Source: Acidobacteriota bacterium (GTDB lineage: Bacteria; Acidobacteriota; Vicinamibacteria; Vicinamibacterales; SCN-69-37). Taken from it: 64,000 nucleotides of DNA. Numbering within the stretch: the first letter of the stretch is position 1; every line of letters begins with the position of its first letter. Location: NCBI GenBank assembly GCA_016716905.1, contig JADJUS010000022.1, forward strand, positions 1,103,501 through 1,167,500, read 5' to 3'. The position numbers and the translations under genes were made by a program. Below, piece after piece: positions 43,249-51,426 of this stretch. A model generated the notes under the pieces. It searched no databases. It worked only from the letters and a program-made list of their open reading frames with translations, and was not told the origin of the DNA.

Positions 43249-45057
43249 ATGACAAATTACCCAGGAATCCTCGGACGCACGGCAGGCGCTGTGGTGGCGT
43301 TGGCGGTGGTCCTTCTCGCCCCGGTCGTTCTCGCGCAAAAAGGATCAAGCGCTGTGCCCCGCACGGCCGACGATGCTACGGTGGCGCATGTGCTGAACCG
43401 TCTCGGTTACGGCCCGTCCCCCGGTGACATCGCCCGCGTGCAGCAGATGACGGTGGCCGCGTACATCGAGGAACAGCTGCATCCTGAACGCATTGCGGAC
43501 GCCGGCCTCAAGGCGCGACTGGCCGCGTATCCGACCATCGGCCTTTCCACCGCGGAACTGGCGCGCGACTACTACGGTCCGGCCGAGCAGCTGCGCCGGC
43601 AGGAGCAGCGCGCTCAGGCCAATCAGCCGGCGCGCGCAGGCGCCGCTGGACAGGCCACCGCGGGGCAGACCATGGCTGGTCAGACGATGGCTGGCCAGGC
43701 CGCCGGCCAGACGATGGCAGGTGATCCGACGATGGCGGGTGCGCCACAGCGCCCACAGGACCGCGACCAGTCGCCCGAGATGCGGGCGGCGCGCCAGAAG
43801 GAGCAACAGATCCTGCAAGACCTGATGCAGGCGCGGCTGGTGCGGGCGATTACGTCAGAGCGCCAGCTCGAGGAAGTGTTGGTGGACTTCTGGTTCAACC
43901 ACTTCAATGTGTTCTCTGGCAAGGGCCAGGTGCGGGTGTATTTGACGGAGTACGAACGCGAGGCCATTCGGCCGTATGTACTTGGCAACTTCCGCGACAT
44001 GCTTGGCGCGGTAGCCCAGAGTCCGGCGATGCTGTTCTACCTGGATAACTTCCAGAGTGTTGATCCAAAAGCCGCGCAGAAGCAGGCCGATGAGCAGGCC
44101 GCGCGCCAGCAGCAGGCGGCAATGCGCCGGGGACGGGGACGCGTGCAACCTCCGCCGCCGAACCAGCAGGGCAACCAGACGCCGGCCGAACGCATCCAGC
44201 AGCTTCGCAATCGGGGCCTGAATGAGAACTACGCCCGTGAGTTGATGGAACTGCACACGCTGGGTGTGGATGCCGGATACACGCAGGCCGACGTGATTGC
44301 GGTGGCCCGGGCGTTCACCGGCTGGACGATCGACCGGCCCAGGGACGGCGGCAGCTTCCAGTTCAACGCGGTGATGCATGACAACGACCCGAAGGTGGTG
44401 CTTGGAAAGACCATCGACGCCGGCGGCAAGGCGGACGGCGAACGCGTGCTGGACCTGCTCGCGACCCATCCGGCAACGGCGAAGTTCATTGCGACCAAAC
44501 TCGCGCGGCGTTTCGTGGCGGACGAGCCGCCGGCGTCGGTGGTTGATCGCGCAGCGAAGGTCTTCCTCGATACGAAGGGCGACCTGCGCGAAGTGACGCG
44601 CGCCATCATCACGTCGCCCGAGTTCTTTTCGGCCGAGGCGCGGCTCGCAAAGGTGAAGACGCCGCTCGAGTTCGTGGCGTCGGCCGTGCGCGCATCGGGC
44701 GCGGACATGAACAATCCTCAGCCGCTTGTTGGCGCGCTGCGATCGCTCGGGATGCCGCTCTACGGCGCGCAGCCGCCCACCGGCTGGGGCGACACCGCCG
44801 AGGACTGGGTCAACACGGGCGCACTACTCAACCGGCTGAACTTCGCCGTACAGCTGTCGAACGGCCAGCTCCGTGGCGTGCGTCTCAACGTCCGCCAGCT
44901 CGCGCCCAACACGTCCGAGGCGAGCCGCAACGCACTGGTCCAGTCACTGCTCCTTGGCAACGCGTCGCAAATCACGCGCGACACCCTGGCCAAGGCCGAG
45001 TCGCCGCAACAACTGGTGGCGCTCACCCTGGGTTCTCCGGAATTCCAGAAACGGTAA
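43249..45057 (+). CDS. DUF1800 family exported protein
   Basis: 602 residues. A signal peptide (VVALAVVLLAPVVLAQ) is followed by the DUF1800 pattern ATVAHVLNRLGYGPSPGDI, LVDFWFNHFNVF, NENYARELMELHTLGVD and VARAFTGWTID. An inserted Gln/Ala/Gly-rich stretch holds repeated T-M-A-G-Q units (about residues 135-165). AAGAGG 6 nt upstream supports ATG 43249. DUF1800 and DUF1501 genes nearly always occur as neighbours and are thought to form an exported system, but the function is unknown. Confidence 0.9.
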   Translation: MTNYPGILGRTAGAVVALAVVLLAPVVLAQKGSSAVPRTADDATVAHVLNRLGYGPSPGDIARVQQMTVAAYIEEQLHPERIADAGLKARLAAYPTIGLSTAELARDYYGPAEQLRRQEQRAQANQPARAGAAGQATAGQTMAGQTMAGQAAGQTMAGDPTMAGAPQRPQDRDQSPEMRAARQKEQQILQDLMQARLVRAITSERQLEEVLVDFWFNHFNVFSGKGQVRVYLTEYEREAIRPYVLGNFRDMLGAVAQSPAMLFYLDNFQSVDPKAAQKQADEQAARQQQAAMRRGRGRVQPPPPNQQGNQTPAERIQQLRNRGLNENYARELMELHTLGVDAGYTQADVIAVARAFTGWTIDRPRDGGSFQFNAVMHDNDPKVVLGKTIDAGGKADGERVLDLLATHPATAKFIATKLARRFVADEPPASVVDRAAKVFLDTKGDLREVTRAIITSPEFFSAEARLAKVKTPLEFVASAVRASGADMNNPQPLVGALRSLGMPLYGAQPPTGWGDTAEDWVNTGALLNRLNFAVQLSNGQLRGVRLNVRQLAPNTSEASRNALVQSLLLGNASQITRDTLAKAESPQQLVALTLGSPEFQKR

Positions 45058-45076
45058 CCGTTTGGCCAAGATGAAG

Positions 45077-45116
45077 ATGAGGGGACTGTCCCGTTGACGA
45101 AGTGGGACTGTCCCCT
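45077..45116. repeat. Short GGGGACTGTCCC inverted repeat
   Basis: GGGGACTGTCCC and GGGACTGTCCCC face each other across an 11-nt loop, with one central mismatch. It lies between the DUF1800 and DUF1501 genes, which are co-directional, so it may process or attenuate the operon transcript. Confidence 0.8.
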
Positions 45117-45141
45117 CCACCAGATAGAAAGCAGGCACAAA

Positions 45142-46365
45142 ATGATGAACCGAAGAATCTTCCTCAAGAACGGCAGCCTGGCCCTCGTCAGTCTTGGCTT
45201 CGCGCCGGCGTTTTTCACCAGGGCCGCACAGGCCGCCCAGACGAAGCGCAAGGTGCTGGTCACGGTGTTCCAGCGCGGCGCGGTGGACGGGCTCAACATG
45301 ATCGTCCCGTTCGGCGAGAAGGCCTACTACCAGGCGCGGCCGTCGATCGCGATTGCCAAACCGGGCGAGGCCGGTGGCGCGGTGGACCTGGACGGGTTCT
45401 TCGGCCTCCATCCGCGCATGGCGTCGCTGCAGCCGTACTTCAAGCGCGGCGAACTGGCGATCGTCAACGCCACCGGTTCCAACGATCCGACACGCTCGCA
45501 CTTCGACGCGCAGGACTACATGGAGAGCGGCACGCCTGGGCGCAAGAGCACACGCGACGGCTGGCTCAATCGATACCTGCATGCGAAGGAACACGAAGAG
45601 GCGAGCGCGTTTCGCGCGGTGTCGCTCACGCAGCAGCTGCCGCGCGCGTTGCAGGGCACGGCGCCGGCGCTGGCCATCGACCAGCTCGGCCGGTTCGGTC
45701 TGCGCGCCGGCGATCGGGGCGACATGATGCAATCGTCGTTCGAGGCCCAGTACGCAGCTGCCGCCGATTCGCTGCTCAAGCCCACGAGCAAGGAGGCTTT
45801 TGACGCAATCAGACAGCTGGAGTCGGTGGACCTCGCCAAGTACACGCCACAGAACGGCGCCGTGTATCCGAACAGCGGTTACGGCCAGGCCCTCAAGCAG
45901 ATCGCACAGCTCATCAAGGCCAACATGGGCCTCGAGGTGGCGTTCGCCGAGTCAGGCAACTGGGACCACCACGCGAACGAGGGACCGCAGATCGCCAATC
46001 GTCTCGACGACTTCGCGAGCGGCATCGCGGCCTTCGCGCAGGACCTGGGCGACGGCATGGCAGACGTGATGGTACTCACGATGTCGGAGTTTGGACGGAC
46101 GGTGTCCGAGAACGGCGCGCGGGGTACGGACCATGGCCACGGCAACGCAATGCTGCTGCTTGGTGGCGATGTGAAGGGCGGGAAGGTCTACGGCAAGTGG
46201 CCCGGCCTCGAACGCGAACAGCGCTACGAAGGACGCGACCTTGCTATCACTACCGACTTCCGCGACGTCTTCTCGGAGGTGCTCGGCGGCCACCTCGGCG
46301 CGAAAGACATCAGCTCGGTCTTCCCGAACTACACGGCCAAGAGCAAGCTGGGCCTCATTCGCTGA
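45142..46365 (+). CDS. DUF1501 family Tat-type exported protein
   Basis: 407 residues. The N-terminus MMNRRIFLKNGSLALVSLGF is a twin-arginine-like signal. VFQRGAVDGLNMIVPFG, FGLHPRMASLQPYF, the SGNWDHHANEG segment and MSEFGRTVSENGARGTDHG are DUF1501 (sulfatase-like fold) signatures with conserved Asp/His residues of a probable metal site. Partner of the preceding DUF1800 gene. Confidence 0.9.
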   Translation: MMNRRIFLKNGSLALVSLGFAPAFFTRAAQAAQTKRKVLVTVFQRGAVDGLNMIVPFGEKAYYQARPSIAIAKPGEAGGAVDLDGFFGLHPRMASLQPYFKRGELAIVNATGSNDPTRSHFDAQDYMESGTPGRKSTRDGWLNRYLHAKEHEEASAFRAVSLTQQLPRALQGTAPALAIDQLGRFGLRAGDRGDMMQSSFEAQYAAAADSLLKPTSKEAFDAIRQLESVDLAKYTPQNGAVYPNSGYGQALKQIAQLIKANMGLEVAFAESGNWDHHANEGPQIANRLDDFASGIAAFAQDLGDGMADVMVLTMSEFGRTVSENGARGTDHGHGNAMLLLGGDVKGGKVYGKWPGLEREQRYEGRDLAITTDFRDVFSEVLGGHLGAKDISSVFPNYTAKSKLGLIR

Positions 46366-46394
46366 AGGCGCGCGCGGACACTTGGCGTCATTCG

Positions 46395-46600
46395 TAATGG
46401 CGAAATGTCACAAATGTCCGAAATGGCGAAATGTCGGACAAACCATTGCCGGGAGAATGTCTGAATGTCCTTGGCGCAATGATTGAATGACCCGGTTCGA
46501 AGGGGATTCAACCATTCAACATCCGGGACATTCAGCCATTTGACCACTCAGGCAATGTAGACATTTCGCCATTTCGGACATTTGTGGCATTTCGCCATTA
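46395..46600. repeat. 206-bp imperfect inverted repeat built from AAATGTC/GGCGAAAT units
   Basis: The left arm TAATGGCGAAATGTCACAAA continues with TGTCCGAAATGGCGAAATGTC. The right arm is its complement with few mismatches, and matching continues toward the centre less perfectly. The arms themselves repeat GGCGAAATGTC. It occupies most of the 258-base convergent gap and is AT-richer than the genome around it. Confidence 0.9.
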
Positions 46601-46623
46601 CGCCGACAGCTACACGGCAGCCG

Positions 46624-47445
46624 TTACCGCGCAGCCGTCCAGGCCCCGGCCGGGCTCGTGCCCTTGATCATCCTTCCGTCGTCGCTCACCCTGCCTGTGT
46701 AGCGCTGTCCACCAACGGTGAACGTAAGGTCGTAGCCCAGGAGCTTGCCTTCGCTAATCGCGGCCGTGCCGAGCGTGCCGCCGACCATCTGGAATTTCTG
46801 GGTGAAGGTCAGCGTGTTCGAACCCATCTTCCAGACACCCTCGACTTTGGCGGGGACGACGTAGAGGATTGCCGTGCACCAGCTCGTTTCGCAGGGGTCC
46901 ACGCGCTTCTCCGCCTCAGGCAACCACTCATCGTCGCCCGAACCCATGCGGAAGGTGTTGGTGACCACGCGCGTGCCGGGCTTCATGTTCAGGATGGTCG
47001 GCCGCAGCTGTTCGTTGAGGCTGGGCAGCAGGAACATCGTGAGCACGTTGGCTTTTGAGAAGTCGGTCTTGAAGAAGTCGCCCTGGACAAACGTGGCGCG
47101 TGCAGACATCCCCGCCTCTTCGGCTCGCTGGCGCGCCAGCGCAACCATATCGGGATTAAACTCCACGCCCATGGCCCTGGCTCCGCGCTTTGCAGCCGTG
47201 ATGACCGTGACGCCGTCGCCGGAACCCAGGTCAACGAGGAAGTCGGCCTTGGTCAGCTTCGCCATGTCGAGCATCGCGTCCACAGTCGGCTGCGGCGTGG
47301 GTACCCAAACCACGTCCTTGCCGGCCTGACCCACCTTGGGCTCGAACGGTTTTTGTGTGGTCGCCACCTGGGCGGCCAATACGGCGCCCGCCACCACTAC
47401 GGCCGCGGCTCCACCAGAAATCACTCGTCGTGCAAACTTAGTCAT
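46624..47445 (-). CDS. Class I SAM-dependent methyltransferase with signal peptide
   Basis: 273 residues. An N-terminal export-like segment (ARRVISGGAAAVVVAGAVLA) precedes a Rossmann methyltransferase domain with motif I LVDLGSGDGVTVITAAKRG and acidic GVEFNPDMV. The C-terminal 80 residues are beta-rich (QRYTGRVSDDGRMIKG). A SAM-dependent enzyme outside the cytoplasm would lack SAM, so either the segment is a membrane anchor with the domain inside, or the fold has a new role. Start ATG 47445. Confidence 0.8.
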   Translation of the reverse strand: MTKFARRVISGGAAAVVVAGAVLAAQVATTQKPFEPKVGQAGKDVVWVPTPQPTVDAMLDMAKLTKADFLVDLGSGDGVTVITAAKRGARAMGVEFNPDMVALARQRAEEAGMSARATFVQGDFFKTDFSKANVLTMFLLPSLNEQLRPTILNMKPGTRVVTNTFRMGSGDDEWLPEAEKRVDPCETSWCTAILYVVPAKVEGVWKMGSNTLTFTQKFQMVGGTLGTAAISEGKLLGYDLTFTVGGQRYTGRVSDDGRMIKGTSPAGAWTAAR

Positions 47446-47476
47446 GTGACGTAAACCCCCAGCTTTGGATTCTAAA

Positions 47477-47566
47477 TTGAAAACGACCTCTGAGGTCGAT
47501 TTCCAACCCGCGTCGAGGAAATCGACCTCAGAGGTCGTTTTCAAGCCTCAGAGGTCGTTTTCGATC
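47477..47566. repeat. Palindromic repeat in divergent promoter region, 2.5 copies
   Basis: Arms TTGAAAACGACCTCTGAGGT (then CGATTTCC) and complement (47477-47544) are followed by an extra half copy GCCTCAGAGGTCGTTTTC. The arm variant GGTCGATTTCC is matched by GGAAATCGACC. Unlike the others it lies between divergent genes, next to the -10 of the 47582 gene. Confidence 0.9.
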
Positions 47567-47569
47567 ATT

Positions 47570-47575
47570 TAGGAT
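47570..47575 (+). promoter_or_regulatory. -10 hexamer TAGGAT, leaderless-type
   Basis: TAGGAT, 6-nt spacer, ATG 47582. It directly follows the palindromic repeat. Confidence 0.45.
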
Positions 47576-47581
47576 ACCGGC

Positions 47582-48700
47582 ATGCCGTTATCACCTCGCT
47601 CACCCTATCCCGTCGTTTCGTCCAGCCGCCTGGAGGCAAACATCGCCCGAATGCAGACACTGGCGAACCACGCCGGAGTCCGACTTCGACCGCATGCCAA
47701 GACCCACAAGAGCCCGGTGATCGCCCGCATGCAAATTGAGGCCGGCGCGGTGGGCATCTGCTGCGCGAAGCTCTCGGAAGCCGCCGTATTCGCCGATGCG
47801 GGCATCAACGACATCCGGCTTCCCTACCCGGTCAACCCATCCAACGCCGATCGCGTGGTCGTGCTGATGGAACGGGTGCGCCTGTCGATCATCGTTGATG
47901 ACGCAGACGTGGCCGCTGACTGGTCGGGCGCGATGACGCGCGCCGGGAAAGTCCTGGACATCCTGGTGAAGGTGGATGTGGGCACCCACCGGTGTGGCGT
48001 GAATCCAGAAGCGAATGATGTGGTGAACACGATTACCCGCATCGCGCGGCTGCCGGGCTTGTCCTTCCGCGGCATCCTGAGCCACGCGGGACATACCTAC
48101 AACGCCGAATCACCGTCCGCACTCGCGGCCATCGTGGCCAGGGAAACCGAGATCATGACCGGCCTGGCGAAGCGTGTGCGTGAAGCCGGTGTGGCCGTGG
48201 ACGAGATCAGTGTGGGGTCCACGCCCGCAGCGTCACTTGCGTCCACGCAGCGGGGCATCACCGAGATGCGTCCGGGCAACTACGTATTCCTGGACCGAAG
48301 CCAGGTCGGCCTGGGGTCCGCGACGTATGAAAACTGCGCGCTCTTTGTCGTCGCCACCGTCGTGAGCCGGCCGGCGCCTGACCGCGCCATCCTCGACTGC
48401 GGCAGCAAAACCCTGACCTCAGACGGAGCAAGAGGATTCACGGACCTTCCCGGCTACGGGGCGGTCTTCCTGTCGTCGAACGAGAATCTACCCGACGCGT
48501 CGATTGTCATTGAGCGCGTGTCAGAAGAACACGCAATCTGCCGCGTGCCCGAGTCATCACCGTTGCGCCCTGGCGATCGAGTACGTGTGCTCCCGAACCA
48601 CGCCTGCACCGTCACGAACCTCTCCGATCGCCTTTGGTTGGCGAACGATCAGGGCACACTCGCGCCGCTGACCGTCGCCGCGCGCGGCCGCAACTGGTGA
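47582..48700 (+). CDS. DSD1/D-threonine aldolase-family PLP enzyme
   Basis: 372 residues, fold-type III PLP enzyme related to alanine racemase. RPHAKTHKSP carries the PLP lysine. SHAGHTYN and GSTPAA are phosphate-binding segments, and the C-terminal PNHACTVTNL has the His and Cys that bind zinc in D-serine dehydratases and D-threonine aldolases. It cleaves or deaminates a D-3-hydroxy amino acid. It ends just before the his leader region and is not part of that operon. Confidence 0.88.
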   Translation: MPLSPRSPYPVVSSSRLEANIARMQTLANHAGVRLRPHAKTHKSPVIARMQIEAGAVGICCAKLSEAAVFADAGINDIRLPYPVNPSNADRVVVLMERVRLSIIVDDADVAADWSGAMTRAGKVLDILVKVDVGTHRCGVNPEANDVVNTITRIARLPGLSFRGILSHAGHTYNAESPSALAAIVARETEIMTGLAKRVREAGVAVDEISVGSTPAASLASTQRGITEMRPGNYVFLDRSQVGLGSATYENCALFVVATVVSRPAPDRAILDCGSKTLTSDGARGFTDLPGYGAVFLSSNENLPDASIVIERVSEEHAICRVPESSPLRPGDRVRVLPNHACTVTNLSDRLWLANDQGTLAPLTVAARGRNW

Positions 48701-48707
48701 ACCGCAT

Positions 48708-48737
48708 TTGCACGAACATCTTGTGCTCTGTTATGTT
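48708..48737 (+). promoter_or_regulatory. his operon promoter
   Basis: TTGCAC (48708-48713) and TATGTT (48732-48737) are separated by 18 bases, a good sigma-70-type pair. Transcription would begin within a few bases of the leader-peptide ATG at 48747. Confidence 0.6.
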
Positions 48738-48746
48738 GTCAGTCTG

Positions 48747-48827
48747 ATGTTCGCTCAGCCCCGGCACCATCGTCATCATCACCATCACGGCCATCCTGTG
48801 CCGCGCCGGGCCGCTTTCTTCCTATAG
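48747..48827 (+). CDS. hisL: Histidine-rich leader peptide (his attenuator)
   Basis: A 26-codon reading frame, ATG 48747 to TAG 48825-48827, with eight His codons (HHRHHHHHGH at residues 7-16). It lies immediately upstream of a terminator hairpin and hisI. This is the layout of classical translation-controlled his attenuation. A ribosome starved for His would stall over the His run, and one that is not would reach the stop codon and cover the next RNA segment. It is too short for ordinary gene calling. I know of hisL mainly from Proteobacteria. Confidence 0.9.
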   Translation: MFAQPRHHRHHHHHGHPVPRRAAFFL

Positions 48828-48883
48828 AAGCACCATACTCAATGATTTTCCGCCCGCCCGGCACCATGCCTGGCGGGCTTTTT
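48759..48883 (+). promoter_or_regulatory. his attenuator (1:2, 2:3, 3:4 alternative structures)
   Basis: Segment 1 CCCCGGCAC (48759-48767) lies at the start of the His codons. Segment 2 GTGCCGCGCCGGGC (48798-48811) can pair with it or with segment 3 GCCCGCCCGGCACC (48852-48865). Segment 3 also pairs with segment 4 TGCCTGGCGGGC (48867-48878) as the terminator. Stalling on His codons hides segment 1 and favours 2:3 (read-through). Reaching the stop at 48825 hides segment 2 and allows 3:4 (termination). Confidence 0.85.
48852..48883 (+). terminator. his attenuator terminator
   Basis: Stem GCCCGCCCGGCA / TGCCTGGCGGGC with one C-T mismatch and a 3-nt loop, followed by TTTTTGTTTTT. It ends about 40 bases before hisI. 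Confidence 0.9.
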
Positions 48884-48920
48884 GTTTTTGGGCTTCGTTT
48901 TTCGCAGATTGGGATTTGTT

Positions 48921-49298
48921 ATGACTCTGGACTTTTCAAAACTCGACGGCCTCCTCCCCGCGGTGATCCAGGATCACGCCACCGGCCGCGTCCTCATGGT
49001 GGCCTTCATGAATGAAGAAGCCTTCCGCGCGACCGTTGAAACAGGTTTCGCCACGTTCTACTCGCGCTCGCGCAACAAGATCTGGATGAAGGGGGAATCG
49101 TCCGGTCACCGGCTGGCAGTCAAGGGCATCGCCACTGACTGCGACGCCGACACCCTGCTGCTGCAGGTTGAAGCAATTGGCCCCGGCGTCTGCCACGAGG
49201 GCTACGCGAGTTGCTTCTTCCGCCAGCTCTCTGACGGCGAATGGCGCGAGACCGAATCGCGCACGTACGAGCCCGCGCTCGTCTACGGAGGCCAGTAA
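48921..49298 (+). CDS. hisI: Phosphoribosyl-AMP cyclohydrolase HisI
   Basis: 125 residues, the cyclohydrolase domain only, with no fused HisE. Metal-binding DCDADTLLLQV and GPGVCHEGYASCFFR are diagnostic, and GVYYSRSR-like ATFYSRSRNKIWMKGE is the substrate region. First structural gene after the attenuator. Start ATG 48921 preceded by a weak GGGA. A separate hisE (PRA-pyrophosphatase) is not seen in the window. Confidence 0.95.
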   Translation: MTLDFSKLDGLLPAVIQDHATGRVLMVAFMNEEAFRATVETGFATFYSRSRNKIWMKGESSGHRLAVKGIATDCDADTLLLQVEAIGPGVCHEGYASCFFRQLSDGEWRETESRTYEPALVYGGQ

Positions 49299-50170
49299 TG
49301 GTGAAGCTCAAGCTCGGCATCCCAAAAGGCAGCCTCGAAAACGCGACCGTGGACCTGTTCCGGCGCGCAGGCTTCAACATCACGGTGAGCAGCCGGTCCT
49401 ATTTTCCTGTGATCGACGATCCGGAGATCGAGTGCATGCTCATTCGCGCGCAGGAGATGGCGCGTTACGTGGAAGACGGCGTGCTTGACGCGGGACTCAC
49501 GGGCCTCGACTGGGTCATGGAGACCGGCGCGAACGTTCACACCGTTGCGGACCTCGTCTACTCCAAACAGAGCTTCGGCAAAGTTCGATGGGTACTCGCC
49601 GTGCCGGAGTCTTCTCCGATCCGGTCGATTGCTGACCTTGAAGGCAAGGTCATCGCCACCGAACTGGTTGGCTTCACCCGCCGGTTGCTCGAGACACACG
49701 GCGTGAAGGCCAAGGTCGAATTTTCCTGGGGCGCAACCGAAGTCAAACCGCCCGTCCTGGCCGACGCCATCGTCGAGGTCACCGAAACCGGCTCGTCACT
49801 GCGAGCCAACAACTTGCGAATTGTCGAAACGCTTCTTGAGTCCAATACGCAGTTGATTGCCAACCATGCCGCGTGGAAGGACGAGCCCAGGCGCCGGAAG
49901 CTCGAGGACCTGAAAATGCTGTTGGAAGGGGCGATCAACGCGCTGGGCAAGGTCGGCTTGATGCTCAACGTCGAGGCGTCGGACCTGAAAGCCGTGCTCC
50001 AGGTCCTTCCCGCGCTCAAGCGGCCGACGGTGTCGCAACTCTCGGAAGACGGCTGGCTGGCGGTCAACACCATCCTTGATGAATCCACTGTTCGCACGAT
50101 CATTCCAGCGCTCAAGAAAGCCGGCGCGCAGGGCATCGTCGAATACCCCCTCAACAAGATCGTGATGTAG
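49298..50170 (+). CDS. hisG: ATP phosphoribosyltransferase HisG (long form)
   Basis: 290 residues, the long form with a C-terminal ACT-like domain for His feedback. GIPKGSLENATVDLFRRAGF opens the catalytic domain, DAGLTGLDWV and EVTETGSSLRANNLRIV bind PRPP, and LDESTVRTIIPALKKAGAQG is the C-terminal domain. The start shares an A with the hisI stop (TAATG). Confidence 0.95.
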   Translation: MVKLKLGIPKGSLENATVDLFRRAGFNITVSSRSYFPVIDDPEIECMLIRAQEMARYVEDGVLDAGLTGLDWVMETGANVHTVADLVYSKQSFGKVRWVLAVPESSPIRSIADLEGKVIATELVGFTRRLLETHGVKAKVEFSWGATEVKPPVLADAIVEVTETGSSLRANNLRIVETLLESNTQLIANHAAWKDEPRRRKLEDLKMLLEGAINALGKVGLMLNVEASDLKAVLQVLPALKRPTVSQLSEDGWLAVNTILDESTVRTIIPALKKAGAQGIVEYPLNKIVM

Positions 50171-50172
50171 CC

Positions 50173-51426
50173 GTGATTCGCATCCTTTCGTACCAAGACG
50201 CCAAGTCCTTGCTCGGCCGGCGGACTGCCCGGCTCGAAGAAGCCGAGGCAATAGTTGCGCCGATTCTGCGCGACGTGCGCACCCGCGGCGACGCCGCCCT
50301 GCTCGACTATGCCCGCCAGTTCGACGGTTTCGAGGGCAGCAGCTTCCTGGTCAGCCCGGCAGAGTGCGCAACTGCTGCCGAGTCACTGCCCTCGTCGTTC
50401 TGGGAGGCCGTCGAGACCGCTGCACTGAACATCGCCGAGTATGCGCGGACGCAATTACCACAGAGCGGCATGGTCGATTACTCCGACGGCCGGCGGCTGG
50501 GACAAATCGTGCGCCCCATCGAATCCATGGGCGCGTACATTCCGGCGGGCCGGTATCCTCTGCCTTCGACGCTGTTGATGACGATGGTGCCGGCGCAGGT
50601 GGCGGGAGTGCGGCGTATCTGCGTTGCTTCGCCTCACCCGAGTGCAGAGACGCTCGGCATCGCGCACCGGTATGGCGTGAGTGACGTATTCCGAATCGGC
50701 GGCGCTCAGGCGATTGCCGCGTTCGCATATGGCACAGCCACCATTCCCCGCGTAGAGCGCATTGTCGGTCCCGGCAACATCTACGTCGCGGCTGCGAAGA
50801 AACTTGTGGCGGGCGACGTCGGCATCGACTTTGTCGCCGGGCCCACGGAAATTGTCATCATCGCGCGGGAGGGGAATCCGCGCTGGATCGCCGCAGACAT
50901 GCTGGCACAGGCCGAACACGACACGGATGCGTCCGCGATCCTGCTCACAACATCGCGATCGCTTGCAGACGCCGTCGCCCTCGAGATTGACTTGCAGTTG
51001 GCGACACTGTCTACAGCCGAAGTGGCCCGGACGGCCATCGACCAGTGCAGTGCCATCGTGCTCTGCGATGACATCGACCAGGCACTTGAATTCGCCAATG
51101 CCCTGGCTCCCGAACATCTCGCCCTGCACGAGCCGGCGTGGCTCGATCGCATCGAGAACGCGGGCGGCGTGTTCCTCGGCCCCAGCAGTCCGGAGGCGGC
51201 GGGTGACTACGCTTCGGGCCCCAATCACGTGCTGCCCACCTCGGGAGCAGCACGTTTGCGTGGGGGACTCTCGGCAGCTGATTTTGTAAAAGTCATCTCG
51301 GTACAGGAACTCTCGCCGGCGGCGTTGACGCAGTTGACCCCCGCGATCACGACGCTGGCCAGGGCTGAAGGACTGGAAGCGCATGCGCGGTCCGTGGAGA
51401 TGCGCGGGGAGGCGGGCAATGTCTGA
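50173..51426 (+). CDS. hisD: Histidinol dehydrogenase HisD
   Basis: 417 residues from GTG 50173, two bases after the hisG stop. GAYIPAGRYPLPSTLLM, GPGNIYVAAAK, the zinc-site EHD region (LAQAEHDTDASAIL) and PNHVLPTSGAARLRGGLS are the HisD signatures. It oxidises histidinol to histidine in two NAD-dependent steps. Confidence 0.96.
   Translation: MIRILSYQDAKSLLGRRTARLEEAEAIVAPILRDVRTRGDAALLDYARQFDGFEGSSFLVSPAECATAAESLPSSFWEAVETAALNIAEYARTQLPQSGMVDYSDGRRLGQIVRPIESMGAYIPAGRYPLPSTLLMTMVPAQVAGVRRICVASPHPSAETLGIAHRYGVSDVFRIGGAQAIAAFAYGTATIPRVERIVGPGNIYVAAAKKLVAGDVGIDFVAGPTEIVIIAREGNPRWIAADMLAQAEHDTDASAILLTTSRSLADAVALEIDLQLATLSTAEVARTAIDQCSAIVLCDDIDQALEFANALAPEHLALHEPAWLDRIENAGGVFLGPSSPEAAGDYASGPNHVLPTSGAARLRGGLSAADFVKVISVQELSPAALTQLTPAITTLARAEGLEAHARSVEMRGEAGNV

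Noticed and set aside
48921..49298. HisIE fusion
   Set aside because: Only the cyclohydrolase domain is present; the protein ends soon after the zinc-site Cys residues.
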